Shown here piece by piece: positions 43,375 to 52,411 of a stretch of DNA of 64,000 nucleotides (the stretch's first letter is position 1; every line of letters begins with the position of its first letter). Origin of the DNA: Caballeronia sp. SEWSISQ10-4 2. Its GTDB lineage: Bacteria > Pseudomonadota > Gammaproteobacteria > Burkholderiales > Burkholderiaceae. Location of the stretch: contig NZ_JALPRJ010000039.1 of the NCBI RefSeq assembly GCF_030464885.1, positions 23,425 to 87,424 of the forward strand, given 5' to 3'. The notes below the pieces were generated by a model. It did not search any database and was not told the origin of the DNA. It saw only the letters and a list, made by a program, of their open reading frames with translations. Both the position numbers and the translations under genes were made by a program.

Positions 43375-44607
43375 TTATCCGTGCCGAAACTCGATAGCTT
43401 CGAGAGCAAATGAAACACCTTCAGTGCAGAAGAATCGCATTTGGACGTTTGTTGTAGCCTTGCTGACTTCGAAAGTTACTTGAATCGCGTTTCTGGATAA
43501 TCGCGATAGATCAACCACTTCTGTGGCAATAACTGTTGCTGCGCTTCCGGCGCAGACGTCGACCGTCCCGACGCCGCATGTCGCGCTATTGCTCGCAAGG
43601 ATAGCCTTCGCAATCCACTTCCCGGCCGGAAGGCGCAAGTATGGTCCGAAGAATGCCCATCCGTTCGAGCTGCCTTCGACTGTGATGCCCTGCTTAGTCC
43701 GCGATCCGATAACGGACCCTATGCTGGCACTTGTGGCAGGAACAACTACCTCAACGTTTTCGAGGTGCTTCGCTTCCCAAACATTTGCCGAAAAGTGGTC
43801 GCCCGACGCGTACTTCACGACGTCCCACCCTGCTGAGTGCAGCGCCTGTTCGAAATACTTCTCAGTGAATCCAAGTTCAAGCCAACCGTGCTTGCGTATG
43901 GCCCACAGGGATTCGCCATCAAGACGCAAACCCCAGGGCGCCGGGAACTCATCAGTGATGGGTTCCGCACCAAAATACACACGTCCTTCTGGTTTGACCG
44001 CTGTCCGAAGCGCCTTGAGCAGACGCATGTGGTCGGCGCAGTGGTGGAAACATTCAAAAAAAACCACTGCGTCGTACGGTTCCTTTACGTTTTCCGCCCA
44101 CATGAAATCGCTGTTGACTACTTGGATCGATACGTCGTTTTGAGCTGCACGTCGCTTGATAAGTTCGCAGAAGCGCGGCTCGATATCAACGGCGGTTACT
44201 TCATAGCCGGCCATCGCCATAGCTAAAGTTGTGTTTCCCCATCCCGGTCCGAACTCCAAAATCCTGGCGCCCGCGGGCACATCCAAGCGACGAAGCAACG
44301 ATCCGATCGCCAGCAATTGATTCCCCACAACCTCCGCGCTGTTTGTGCCGTACGGGAACGGCCTGCGCGCTGCTGCGTCGATATCGAACTTGGTCTCCTC
44401 ATTTGTCACCTGATAGTTCTTCTCGGTGATGGTCTTGTAGAGCGCCATTTGCGCAGAGAGATATTCGCTGCTAAATGGATTGACGCCCACAAGCGGAGGC
44501 TCCATGCGAAAAGTTGCGAAAATCTCACGCAATGCTGCATCGGAAGCCGCTGCGTCGCACTCAGCTATTTTTGCGTCCAATCTTGCAAGGCTTGCAATTG
44601 ATTCCAT
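43375..44607 (-). CDS. SAM-dependent methyltransferase, paralogue B
   Basis: A 410-residue paralogue of the 41610 protein, encoded on the opposite strand. Same layout: N-terminal about 95 residues, core with ARILEFGPGWGNTTLAMA, VDIEPRFCELIKRRA, VVFFECFHHCADHMRLLKAL, FGAEPITDEFPAPWG and DGESLWAIRKHGWLELGFT, then a C-terminal beta-rich domain. It and the small coiled-coil gene form a two-gene minus-strand unit inserted among plus-strand genes. It probably modifies another position or another sugar than its paralogue. Confidence 0.82.
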   Translation of the reverse strand: MESIASLARLDAKIAECDAAASDAALREIFATFRMEPPLVGVNPFSSEYLSAQMALYKTITEKNYQVTNEETKFDIDAAARRPFPYGTNSAEVVGNQLLAIGSLLRRLDVPAGARILEFGPGWGNTTLAMAMAGYEVTAVDIEPRFCELIKRRAAQNDVSIQVVNSDFMWAENVKEPYDAVVFFECFHHCADHMRLLKALRTAVKPEGRVYFGAEPITDEFPAPWGLRLDGESLWAIRKHGWLELGFTEKYFEQALHSAGWDVVKYASGDHFSANVWEAKHLENVEVVVPATSASIGSVIGSRTKQGITVEGSSNGWAFFGPYLRLPAGKWIAKAILASNSATCGVGTVDVCAGSAATVIATEVVDLSRLSRNAIQVTFEVSKATTNVQMRFFCTEGVSFALEAIEFRHG

Positions 44608-45294
44608 GCTTTGTCCTTGGAAGGCGAGAACGTGCTTCGGAACCGCTATGATAACCCGGTCGGCTATTCATATTGACGGTGAGGGCCTGATGTCCCGTCC
44701 CGCTGACTCGCGTACAAAGTCTGTGAAGCTTTTCGATGATGAAGTCGGTGGGAGCGGTTCACGAGAACGGGTTGCGGTTTTCGTTATAGTGGGGGAGAAC
44801 TGATCGATTCGATGGACGAGTTGCTTGACCTAGCCGAAGGAGCCTCGACGTATGACGTTGTTGGTAATCAACGCAAAGAAGTGTTCGACCAGGCTCCGCC
44901 ATGAGCAGCAGATATGCGAATACATGCGTCATCGAGGCCGTGCAGCAAGCTATACCTTAACCTTGAGATGCCTGTGACGGCCATAGTTGGACACGATGCA
45001 GTGCAAGTTGAGTCCGACGGACCACCTTGTCGATTTCCCGGATACGTCAGCACGTTGCGCCACGTGCTGCAGTAGTCGCTCAACGTGCCGGGGATCAAAG
45101 GTGAGAGCGACGGGCTGTCCGATGTCTTGCCCCACGCATGCGCTCGACGAAACACTCGATCCTCGCGCAGCAACTTATATACGCGGAGGCTGCGAGTCGC
45201 AAGACTAAGAAGATAGAATGCGGCTCGTACCGTCGGCCTTTTAAATAGTTCAGTCGCCGGATGACCAACCTCACTGAAATACCAGAACCGAACC
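44608..45294. other. Intergenic region between divergent genes
   Basis: Nearly 690 bases separate the minus-strand methyltransferase from the next plus-strand membrane protein. I see no intact gene. A minus-strand stretch (about 44950-45135) reads coherently (GQDIGQPVALTFDPRHVERL) but has no start and no family that I can name; it may be a fragment of a lost gene. Promoters for both neighbours should lie here. Confidence 0.45.
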
Positions 45295-47145
45295 GTGACT
45301 GACTTCTCCGAAAACACGCCCCCTCTTCTGAAAGCGAAAGACGCTGCATCAACGTCGGTCGTTTGCTTCGCCTTGAGCATTGTGGCGATATTCATTGGCT
45401 GGTCACTTGTTGGCGGACGACACTTCGACATAAATGTTCCATTTCTTTATTCGGGCGATGGCCTCCTGGTCTTGACGCTGACAAAACGCGTTATCGAGAA
45501 CCCCTGGGTGTTCAACTCTAACCTAATGGGCGCCCCGTTCGGTTCCAGTATTTACGACTACCCAATTCCCGATTCCGGAAGTCTGCTCGTGCTGAAAGCG
45601 CTAGGGGTGACGCTCGGCAGCGCTGCAGCTGCGTTCAACGTCTATTACATGTTGAGCTTCGCGCTTAATGCTGTTGTCGCGTACGTCACGCTGTGCGCGA
45701 TGCGGCTATCACAACTTCTGAGTTTCGCAGGTGGGTTGGTCTTTACCTTATTGCCATTTCATTTTTTGCGGGCAGGCTACGGACACCTTTTCTACACGTG
45801 GTATTTCGCGGCTCCAGCGTTCACATGGCTTGCCCTCCGAACGTATCGAGGCGCTTTGGATTTTTTCGACCACCGCACGATGGCAAGCCAGGGTCGCGAT
45901 GTTCTGGTCCTCTTAGCTTTGTCGTGTTTCGGGGTCTATTTCGCCTTTTTCGGCGTCATCGCAATTCTATCCGCAGGCGCGATGCGCTTTTCCCGCTTGG
46001 GATCACTCAGGTCTTTTCGCGGAGCCGCCGTCGCCGCTGCAATCGTCGTGGCCGGCGTAGCTGCGAATGTCGCGCCTACCGTCATCTATCGAATGCAACA
46101 TGGTGCAAATGCAGAAACGGCGCAGAGGAGTCCGGTAGAGTCCGAAATCTATGGCTTAAAAATTGCACAGTTGCTCTTGCCGCGACCGGACCATAGGTTC
46201 AGCCCGTTTGCGCGTCTCAACACCAAATATTCGTCGACCTTTCCGCTGGTCACTGAGAACCTGACTGCATCATTGGGCATCATTGGTAGCGTCGGTTTTC
46301 TAGCACTGCTTATGGCCTTGTTCGCGCGCACCAAGACCCTTGATGAGCGATTTTTGATACTTTCGGTATTGACATTAGTGTTTGTTTTGGTTTGTTCGAT
46401 AGGCGGATTCTCAGCCCTATTTGCGCTTCTCGTTAGCCCCCTTATCCGCGCATGGAATCGCGCCAGCGTCTTTATCGCATTCTTCTCGGTAGCTGCATCC
46501 TTGATGCTGATCGAACGAGCCATGGCCCGCATCAAGCGAACCCGAACACTTAACTACGCAACCCTAGCTAGCGCGATCGGCCTATGCGTTTTTGCGGTGT
46601 GGGACCAAACGACTTCGGCGTGCTTGCCTTGCCTCGAATCCAGCCAAGCTTCGTATCGTAGCGACTCGGTATTCGTCACCTCGATCGAACGAATCGTAGG
46701 AAAGCGGGGGAATATTTATCAGCTTCCTTACGTCGCATTCCCGGAAGTGCCTCCGGTTAACGGCTTGCAAACCTACGACCAAGCAAGGGGTTTTCTTCAA
46801 TCCAAGACTCTGGGATGGAGCTTCGGCGCCATCAAGGGCCGCCAAGCGGACATTTTTTTCCGCGCGCTGGCGTCCGAGCCGCTCGCACGTCAACTTGAAG
46901 TCACTCGTCGCTTGGGATTTGCTGGTGTATGGATTGATCGGCGGGGCTATCAGGACGCAGGACGTGCTATAGAAGCCGATTGGAGTCGAGCGTTAAATGG
47001 CCAGGTTGCGTTGGTGAGTCCAGATGGCAATCAAATATTCTTCAATCTCATTCGCCCAGGCGAGAAAACGATCGCACCATCGACGTCACATTCCGCGCAA
47101 GAAATCATGCGGCTCTCCGAGGATGGTGTTGAGATCAGAAAATAG
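45295..47145 (+). CDS. Large polytopic membrane protein, GT-C-like
   Basis: A 616-residue membrane protein with about 12 helices and a C-terminal soluble domain (about 450-616). The first outer loop contains LYSGDGLLVLTLTKRVIENP, then SNLMGAPFGSSIYDYPIPDS, a pattern that I associate with GT-C-type uncharacterised O-antigen membrane proteins. It starts with a GTG and lacks a strong ribosome site. It pairs with the GT-C paralogue at 47350, mirroring the 37906/40025 pair. Donor and acceptor are unknown. Confidence 0.7.
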   Translation: MTDFSENTPPLLKAKDAASTSVVCFALSIVAIFIGWSLVGGRHFDINVPFLYSGDGLLVLTLTKRVIENPWVFNSNLMGAPFGSSIYDYPIPDSGSLLVLKALGVTLGSAAAAFNVYYMLSFALNAVVAYVTLCAMRLSQLLSFAGGLVFTLLPFHFLRAGYGHLFYTWYFAAPAFTWLALRTYRGALDFFDHRTMASQGRDVLVLLALSCFGVYFAFFGVIAILSAGAMRFSRLGSLRSFRGAAVAAAIVVAGVAANVAPTVIYRMQHGANAETAQRSPVESEIYGLKIAQLLLPRPDHRFSPFARLNTKYSSTFPLVTENLTASLGIIGSVGFLALLMALFARTKTLDERFLILSVLTLVFVLVCSIGGFSALFALLVSPLIRAWNRASVFIAFFSVAASLMLIERAMARIKRTRTLNYATLASAIGLCVFAVWDQTTSACLPCLESSQASYRSDSVFVTSIERIVGKRGNIYQLPYVAFPEVPPVNGLQTYDQARGFLQSKTLGWSFGAIKGRQADIFFRALASEPLARQLEVTRRLGFAGVWIDRRGYQDAGRAIEADWSRALNGQVALVSPDGNQIFFNLIRPGEKTIAPSTSHSAQEIMRLSEDGVEIRK

Positions 47146-47349
47146 CAACATGAGGTATCCCTGGTTGAGGGTTTACGAGATGGATGCCAATCGCGTCAAC
47201 CGAGCGATTTTTTTGCTTGGGCGGTCAAGCGACCCTGGCATACAGATGGCGCCTGTCGAGGTTATCGGGTGGCGAAGAAAAGTCGAGTTTGGCAGCTCGG
47301 TGGATCCGGTAACATAACGAGATTTTAGAAATTCACTACCGGAAAATTC

Positions 47350-48852
47350 GTGTCTCTACCAATTCCGACCAGCAAAAACTCGTTTCCCCGATTGGTTGCG
47401 TATAGCCTGCTGTTCCTGATATTTAGTGGGATCACACTGCGGCCGTATGTACAGTCCGGTTTCTGGTACGACGATGTCGTAAGTTCGCAGGTATGGGGGA
47501 TGGTTCACCGCTACGGACTGAGCATCTGGGCGTTCACCTGGAAAATGTTCGCAACCAGTCCCGATTCAGGACGGTTGCTCGGCGCCTACCTTGAGATGTA
47601 CCCGCTCTTCTACTTTGTTCACAATCCAGTCTTCATCAAGCTGATTGACGTTTCACTTGTGTTGATCAATGTCGCATGTTTCGGATGGTTACTCCGGGAA
47701 TTGAAGGCCAGCAGGGGCTTCATTTTGACGTTCGCGATCGTATTTGTCGGCTCGTTGCAACTGAGGGACTTCTTTGAAGCAATCGGCGCGTTCTCGACGC
47801 TGTATCCGAGCCTCGGGATTTACATGATCGTGTCCCTCGTGCTGCTAGCAAAGTGGAAAAACACGTTTCAGACCAAGTGGCTGTACGCATCCGTTGCGGT
47901 GGTCGCCGTGTCGCTCTTTATCTACGAACTGAACGTCATCTATTTTCCGGTTGCGTTGCTATTGGTCCTGTCTCAGCGGAAGGCCATTCGAAATACGATC
48001 GCGTCGCTGTCGATTGTTGTCGTGCCAGCCATGTCGTACATTGCGCTTGAGCTTTGGATCAAGAGTCACGCAAGCGGACAATACGAGGGCACCACATTCG
48101 GTGGAATGTCGCTCGTCCTTTTGACGCTTTCTAAGCAACTGATCGCAGGCTTGCCGGGAAGCTTCTACGCGTTTCGCGGTTACTGGCAAGTCCCGTATCC
48201 GGTGCTCCTAAATACGTTCGAAAACAGTCATTCTCTCTGGCTGCTAGGGGGCATCGTCTTCGTGCTGCTAGTGGTATCGACACGTCGCGAAACGATCGCC
48301 TGCAGAATCGATTGGTTCGCCTACTTTTGTGCGGCCGCGTTGATTATTCTTCCTGCGGTGACAATCTCGATGTCGGCGAAGTACCAGAAGGAAATCATTT
48401 GGGGTGCGGGCTATCTGCCGGTCTACTATCAGTTTTTTGGCGTCGCGTTCTTCTTGACTGCGGCTATCCGCGCGATCAGCACGTACTCGCCAAATGCTGG
48501 ACGAGTAGTTATGGTGATGATCATTGCGCTCTACATCCCGCTTAATGTGATTGTGAATCACCACATGCGCGATGTGTTGGACGCCGGATTCTGGAACGAT
48601 CGGGTTTCCCTGCAGCAGGCGCTGCGCGATGGGCTGCTGAATCCAGTGCAAGACGGAGACATAGTCGACACAAAGGGACTCCCGCCGTGGATCGGTGGCG
48701 ATCTGATATATCAGACGGTACAGAAAAAGGTGGTCGTCCCTGGCGAGATTCCGTTCCCATTTCTGCATCTGGATCCTTCGGCCTCGCCGAATCATTTCTC
48801 GCTCGAAAAAAGTGGTTCAGGCTGGGTCCTCAACAGAGTGGCGCCGAACTGA
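47350..48852 (+). CDS. GT-C-like membrane protein, paralogue B
   Basis: A 500-residue paralogue of the protein at 40025 with the same helices and landmarks: FWYDDVVSSQVWGM after helix one, IYELNVIYFPVA, KQLIAGLPGSFYAF, SAKYQKEIIWGAGYLPVYYQF, and GGDLIYQTVQKKVVVPGE in the C-terminal domain. The acidic pair in the first outer loop is retained. The GTG start follows a GGA. It lies 204 bases after the previous gene. It is probably a second periplasmic glycosyltransferase with different specificity. Confidence 0.72.
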   Translation: MSLPIPTSKNSFPRLVAYSLLFLIFSGITLRPYVQSGFWYDDVVSSQVWGMVHRYGLSIWAFTWKMFATSPDSGRLLGAYLEMYPLFYFVHNPVFIKLIDVSLVLINVACFGWLLRELKASRGFILTFAIVFVGSLQLRDFFEAIGAFSTLYPSLGIYMIVSLVLLAKWKNTFQTKWLYASVAVVAVSLFIYELNVIYFPVALLLVLSQRKAIRNTIASLSIVVVPAMSYIALELWIKSHASGQYEGTTFGGMSLVLLTLSKQLIAGLPGSFYAFRGYWQVPYPVLLNTFENSHSLWLLGGIVFVLLVVSTRRETIACRIDWFAYFCAAALIILPAVTISMSAKYQKEIIWGAGYLPVYYQFFGVAFFLTAAIRAISTYSPNAGRVVMVMIIALYIPLNVIVNHHMRDVLDAGFWNDRVSLQQALRDGLLNPVQDGDIVDTKGLPPWIGGDLIYQTVQKKVVVPGEIPFPFLHLDPSASPNHFSLEKSGSGWVLNRVAPN

Positions 48853-49253
48853 TGCCGCGGTAACAAAGGAAAGGGGCTAGTTCCGATCGGTATGCTCAGA
48901 CACCTCGCATCGACGCATCGGGATTTTCGACAGTAACCCGTTTTTCGATATCCGCGACGAACTGTGCGTCATTGCGCAAGTCGTCGCCGGTTGCGCACAG
49001 ACACGGGATGCAGGCGGAGGGGGCTGATCCCAGATCGATAGCCCACAACTTGGTAGTCGCTATTGCCGTCCAGCGTTTGAAACCTGCAGGTAGAACTGGT
49101 GCCTCCAATCAACAAGCAGGCCGCGATCCCCGTTACAAGCAACGTTTATGCGCCGGGACGGCGACCCACCTCAAAGTAGGGCGGGCCATTTTCAGCTTGG
49201 TTTCCAGGTACAGCTTGGCGAAAATGCCCGTCGCAGGGCAAGCGCTTTTCTTA
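48853..49253. other. Gap between convergent transcripts
   Basis: About 400 bases. A minus-strand frame (48896-49108) gives CATGDDLRNDAQFVADIEKR and neighbouring residues, which could be a remnant, but no start signal or family is visible. No strong terminator was found. Confidence 0.4.
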
Positions 49254-50246
49254 CTATGCAGTGGGCGAGATCGAATCAGTAGCAGTCCTATCGGAATGAA
49301 CAACGAGGGCTGGTCCACCACCCACAATCCTCTCCCGCTCCACCACCAACGGCCTCTTCTGCGCATAAGTCAAAATCGCGCCAACGTACTCCCCCAGCAG
49401 CCCAATAAAAAACAACTGGACCGATGAAAAGAAGAACAGCCCGATCAGCAGCGGCGCGCTGCCCATAACGAAGCTATTCCAGTACAGCAGCTTCAGGATC
49501 ATGTAGATCACAGAAACGCACAGGCTCACGCCCGACAAGAAAAACCCGGCAATAGTCGCCAATCGCAGCGGCACCTTCGAATGCGATGTAATGCCCAGCA
49601 TCGCGATGTCGTACAGCGTATAAAAATTATTCTTCGATATCCCGCGCTTGCGTCTCGGCTGCACGTAGGGAATCTGGATCGCATCGAACCCGATCTCGCA
49701 GATCAAACCGCGGAAGTACGGATACGGATCGTCGATTTGCCGAATGATCTCGATCACCTTCCGGTCATACAGCCCGAAGCCCGTGAAGTTCTGGATCAGC
49801 TTGACGTTGGCAATTCGCGTGACCATTCGGTAATACGCCCGGCGAATGGCAAAAAACAAAGCGGATTCCTTAGCCTCGGGTTTCACACCAACAACAACCG
49901 GCGCACCTTCCAGCCAGTTGCGAACAAAGTCGCGCATCAACTCGGGCGGATCCTGAAGATCGGCCACAAGCAGGATCACTGCGTCACCTTTAGCCTGCAG
50001 CAAGCCATGAACCGGTGATTTGATATGCCCGAAGTTGCGGGCATTCACGATCACGCTGACGTTCGGATCGGCTGCGGCAATACCGCGAAGAATGCTGACG
50101 GTCTTATCGTAGGAAGCGTTGTCGATGAACAAATGGTCGTACGTGACTTCCGGAATGGTCCCGAAAATCCGCTTCGTCTCGGTATAAACCGCCTCGACAT
50201 TTTCTTCTTCATTGAAACAGGGGGTGACGACCGTTATATGCTTCAT
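49254..50246 (-). CDS. GtrB-type polyprenyl-phosphate glycosyltransferase
   Basis: A 330-residue GT2 enzyme that loads a sugar onto undecaprenyl phosphate on the cytosolic face. The GT-A motifs are VVTPCFNEEENVEAVY, FIDNASYDKTVSI, VADLQDPPELMRDF and the QNFTGFGLYDRKV segment. Two C-terminal transmembrane helices (about 230-255 and 265-292) anchor it. It overlaps gtrA by four bases (ATGA). Such enzymes feed GtrA flippase and a GT-C transferase in glucosylation-type serotype systems. Confidence 0.92.
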   Translation of the reverse strand: MKHITVVTPCFNEEENVEAVYTETKRIFGTIPEVTYDHLFIDNASYDKTVSILRGIAAADPNVSVIVNARNFGHIKSPVHGLLQAKGDAVILLVADLQDPPELMRDFVRNWLEGAPVVVGVKPEAKESALFFAIRRAYYRMVTRIANVKLIQNFTGFGLYDRKVIEIIRQIDDPYPYFRGLICEIGFDAIQIPYVQPRRKRGISKNNFYTLYDIAMLGITSHSKVPLRLATIAGFFLSGVSLCVSVIYMILKLLYWNSFVMGSAPLLIGLFFFSSVQLFFIGLLGEYVGAILTYAQKRPLVVERERIVGGGPALVVHSDRTATDSISPTA

Positions 50247-50704
50247 GGCAGATTGAAAACAAACCGACGATTAAGGATGAAAGCGAGGCCAGCGAGCGGA
50301 ATCAGCATGATGCCGTTCGCCACGTACACATTGAGGCCAACGCTCAATAACAGCTTCACACCACCGAGATTGATCAGGTAGATCAGGCAATAGACGCCCA
50401 CGAACCGCCAGAACCGCGAACGCGGAGCACCGCCGAATACAAGGCGGCCGACGCTCTGGAAATTGAACAACACGCCGCCGATGGTCGCCAGCGCAATCGC
50501 GAGCGGATATCCCATCCCGAACCACGTGAAGACGGCGAACAGGGCATAACCGAAGACCGTGTTGATCCCGCCGACCACCAGGAAGCGCAGCAACTGATAC
50601 CACGTGTTGACACGCGGCTCGGGAGCCGCGGCAAGCGCGATCGGATCGTTGGCAATAGGCTGTCCGTTGACCGCGCCTTCAGTCCTGGAGTTGGACACTG
50701 GCAT
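50243..50704 (-). CDS. GtrA-family flippase-like membrane protein
   Basis: A 153-residue protein with four transmembrane helices and the GtrA signature FLVVGGINTVFGYALFAVF, then a basic loop and FILNRRFVF at the end. GtrA proteins are thought to flip undecaprenyl-phosphate-sugar to the periplasm. The first 40 residues are an unusual hydrophilic leader, because the start lies 26 bases inside the transketolase gene upstream. It is coupled to gtrB by a four-base overlap. Confidence 0.9.
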   Translation of the reverse strand: MPVSNSRTEGAVNGQPIANDPIALAAAPEPRVNTWYQLLRFLVVGGINTVFGYALFAVFTWFGMGYPLAIALATIGGVLFNFQSVGRLVFGGAPRSRFWRFVGVYCLIYLINLGGVKLLLSVGLNVYVANGIMLIPLAGLAFILNRRFVFNLP

Positions 50705-51608
50705 TCAATGCCTCCCTGATCTGCCGCTCCACGGCCTCGGGCGACAAGCCGTGACTTTCCATCAGGAAAGGATAGTTGCCGCACAACGAGCTGAACTGAT
50801 CCTGAATACCGACGCGTACGAACGTGCCGAGGTACTGACCCATCAGCGTCTCGGCAACCACGCCGCCGAGTCCGCCATAAATGGAATGCTCCTCGAACGT
50901 GACGATCGCTTCACGTCCCTTTGCCAGCTCACGCAGCGACTTCTCGGGGAAAGGCTTGAGGCAGGGCGCCGAAACAACGTCTGCATTGCCCAGCGCAACA
51001 GCGGCCTTTTGAGCCATCTTCAGACCAGAACCCGTACCGATGAACAGATACGGCGCCCCAGTGTTCGTCACCGGAATGAGATCGCCGTTGCTCCAGCCTT
51101 GAATCGGACCATGATGCACATCGCCGAGATCGGCCTTGCCCATGCGCAGGTACGCCGGTCCCGGATTGCGCACAATATGCTCGGCACACGCTGTTAGTTC
51201 GAAACGGTCGCCAGGCGAGTAGATAGAGATGTGCGGCACGCCGCGCAGCGCGGCGATGTCTTCAGTACTTTGATGGCTCGTGCCGAGCTGCGCATACACC
51301 ACGCCCGCGCCATCGCCAATGAAGGTGACTGGCAGATTCTCATAACACACGTCGATCTTGATCTGCTCAAGCACGCGGATCGGCACGAAAGCGGCGAGTC
51401 CGTACACGATCGGTTTGAAACCTGCCTTCGCTAAACCGGCGGCGACGCCCACCATGTTCTGCTCTGCGATGCCGCAATTGAGGTACTGGTCGGGGCAGGC
51501 CTTGCGGAATGGATCGAAGAGGGCGTAGCCGTGATCCCCCGTCAGCAACAACACCTTCGGGTCTTTCTTCGCGGCCGCTACCAGCGCGTTTGAAAATGCG
51601 TCTCTCAT
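50679..51608 (-). CDS. Transketolase-like, C-terminal subunit
   Basis: A 309-residue protein equal to the pyrimidine-binding and C-terminal domains of a thiamine-diphosphate transketolase. LLTGDHGYALFDPFR and NCGIAEQNMVGVAAGLA (with the catalytic Glu) are clear. It pairs with the N-terminal subunit just upstream, overlapping by four bases. Split transketolases in nucleotide-sugar clusters are not for central metabolism. They can transfer a two-carbon unit to a keto-sugar, so here they may build a branched sugar. Confidence 0.9.
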   Translation of the reverse strand: MRDAFSNALVAAAKKDPKVLLLTGDHGYALFDPFRKACPDQYLNCGIAEQNMVGVAAGLAKAGFKPIVYGLAAFVPIRVLEQIKIDVCYENLPVTFIGDGAGVVYAQLGTSHQSTEDIAALRGVPHISIYSPGDRFELTACAEHIVRNPGPAYLRMGKADLGDVHHGPIQGWSNGDLIPVTNTGAPYLFIGTGSGLKMAQKAAVALGNADVVSAPCLKPFPEKSLRELAKGREAIVTFEEHSIYGGLGGVVAETLMGQYLGTFVRVGIQDQFSSLCGNYPFLMESHGLSPEAVERQIREALNASVQLQD

Positions 51609-52411
51609 GCGCGCTCTCCCAGTTCCGTAATGGCGGCTTCGTAGGTCTGCGGATTGAGCCGCGTGTAATGCCAGATGTTGTCGTGTTCCATGAACGACAC
51701 GCCCTTGCCTTTGACCGTCTTCGCGATTAGCGCCTTCGGCTTGCCGTTCTTGCTCGCCTTGAAATCCTGATACGCACGGTCGATGGCCGCTTCATCATGG
51801 CCGTCGATGGTCACCGCCTCGAAATCGAACGCCGTGAACTTGGCTTCGATATCACCGAGGCTGATCACTTCATCGGTCGTGCCCATCGCCTGGAAGCCGT
51901 TGACATCAACAATCACGACCAGGTTGTCGAGCTTGAATTGAGCCGCGAACAGCGCCGCTTCCCAGATCGCGCCTTCGTTCAGTTCGCCGTCGCCCACCAG
52001 CGCGTAGCACATCTGCTGCGTCTTGTTCATCTTCGCGCCGAGCGCGAGGCCGACACCGACCGACAAACCGTGGCCAAGTGACCCCGCCGTGGCTTCCACG
52101 CCGGGCACGTGAGCGTCGGCCAGACCCTTCAGACGCGTGCCGTTGCCGAAGTAGGTGTGCATCTCTTCATCGCTCAGCCAGCCGATCTCATGCAGGCAGG
52201 CGTATTGCGCCATCACGCCGTGCCCTTTACTCAGCACCATGTAGTCACGGTGCGCCGCATGCGGATCCGTAGCGTCGAAGTTCAGGTGATTGCGATAAAG
52301 CACCGCAAGCAGTTCCACGATCGAAAATGCGCAACCGATATGAACTGTCGAACCGGCGAACGCCATGTCGAGAATGGTCTTGCGAACGCGGACTGCGTCG
52401 AATTTTTTCAT
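51605..52411 (-). CDS. Transketolase-like, N-terminal subunit
   Basis: A 268-residue pyrophosphate-binding domain of a thiamine-diphosphate transketolase. The ThDP motif GDGELNEGAIWEAALFA plus VDVNGFQAMG is complete, as is the loop SKGHGVMAQYACL with the substrate-binding His. The DAHVPGVEATAGSLGHGLSV segment is typical. Start and stop overlap the flanking genes by four bases each (ATGA), giving a tightly coupled block from the epimerase through both subunits. Confidence 0.9.
   Translation of the reverse strand: MKKFDAVRVRKTILDMAFAGSTVHIGCAFSIVELLAVLYRNHLNFDATDPHAAHRDYMVLSKGHGVMAQYACLHEIGWLSDEEMHTYFGNGTRLKGLADAHVPGVEATAGSLGHGLSVGVGLALGAKMNKTQQMCYALVGDGELNEGAIWEAALFAAQFKLDNLVVIVDVNGFQAMGTTDEVISLGDIEAKFTAFDFEAVTIDGHDEAAIDRAYQDFKASKNGKPKALIAKTVKGKGVSFMEHDNIWHYTRLNPQTYEAAITELGERA

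Noticed and set aside
44868..45431. A 187-codon minus-strand frame overlapping the start of the 616-residue membrane protein
   Set aside because: It overlaps the start of a clear membrane protein, has mixed composition and no recognisable domain; at most it includes a fragment.
50604..51197. A plus-strand frame of 197 codons over gtrA and the transketolase
   Set aside because: Shadow of two well-supported minus-strand genes.
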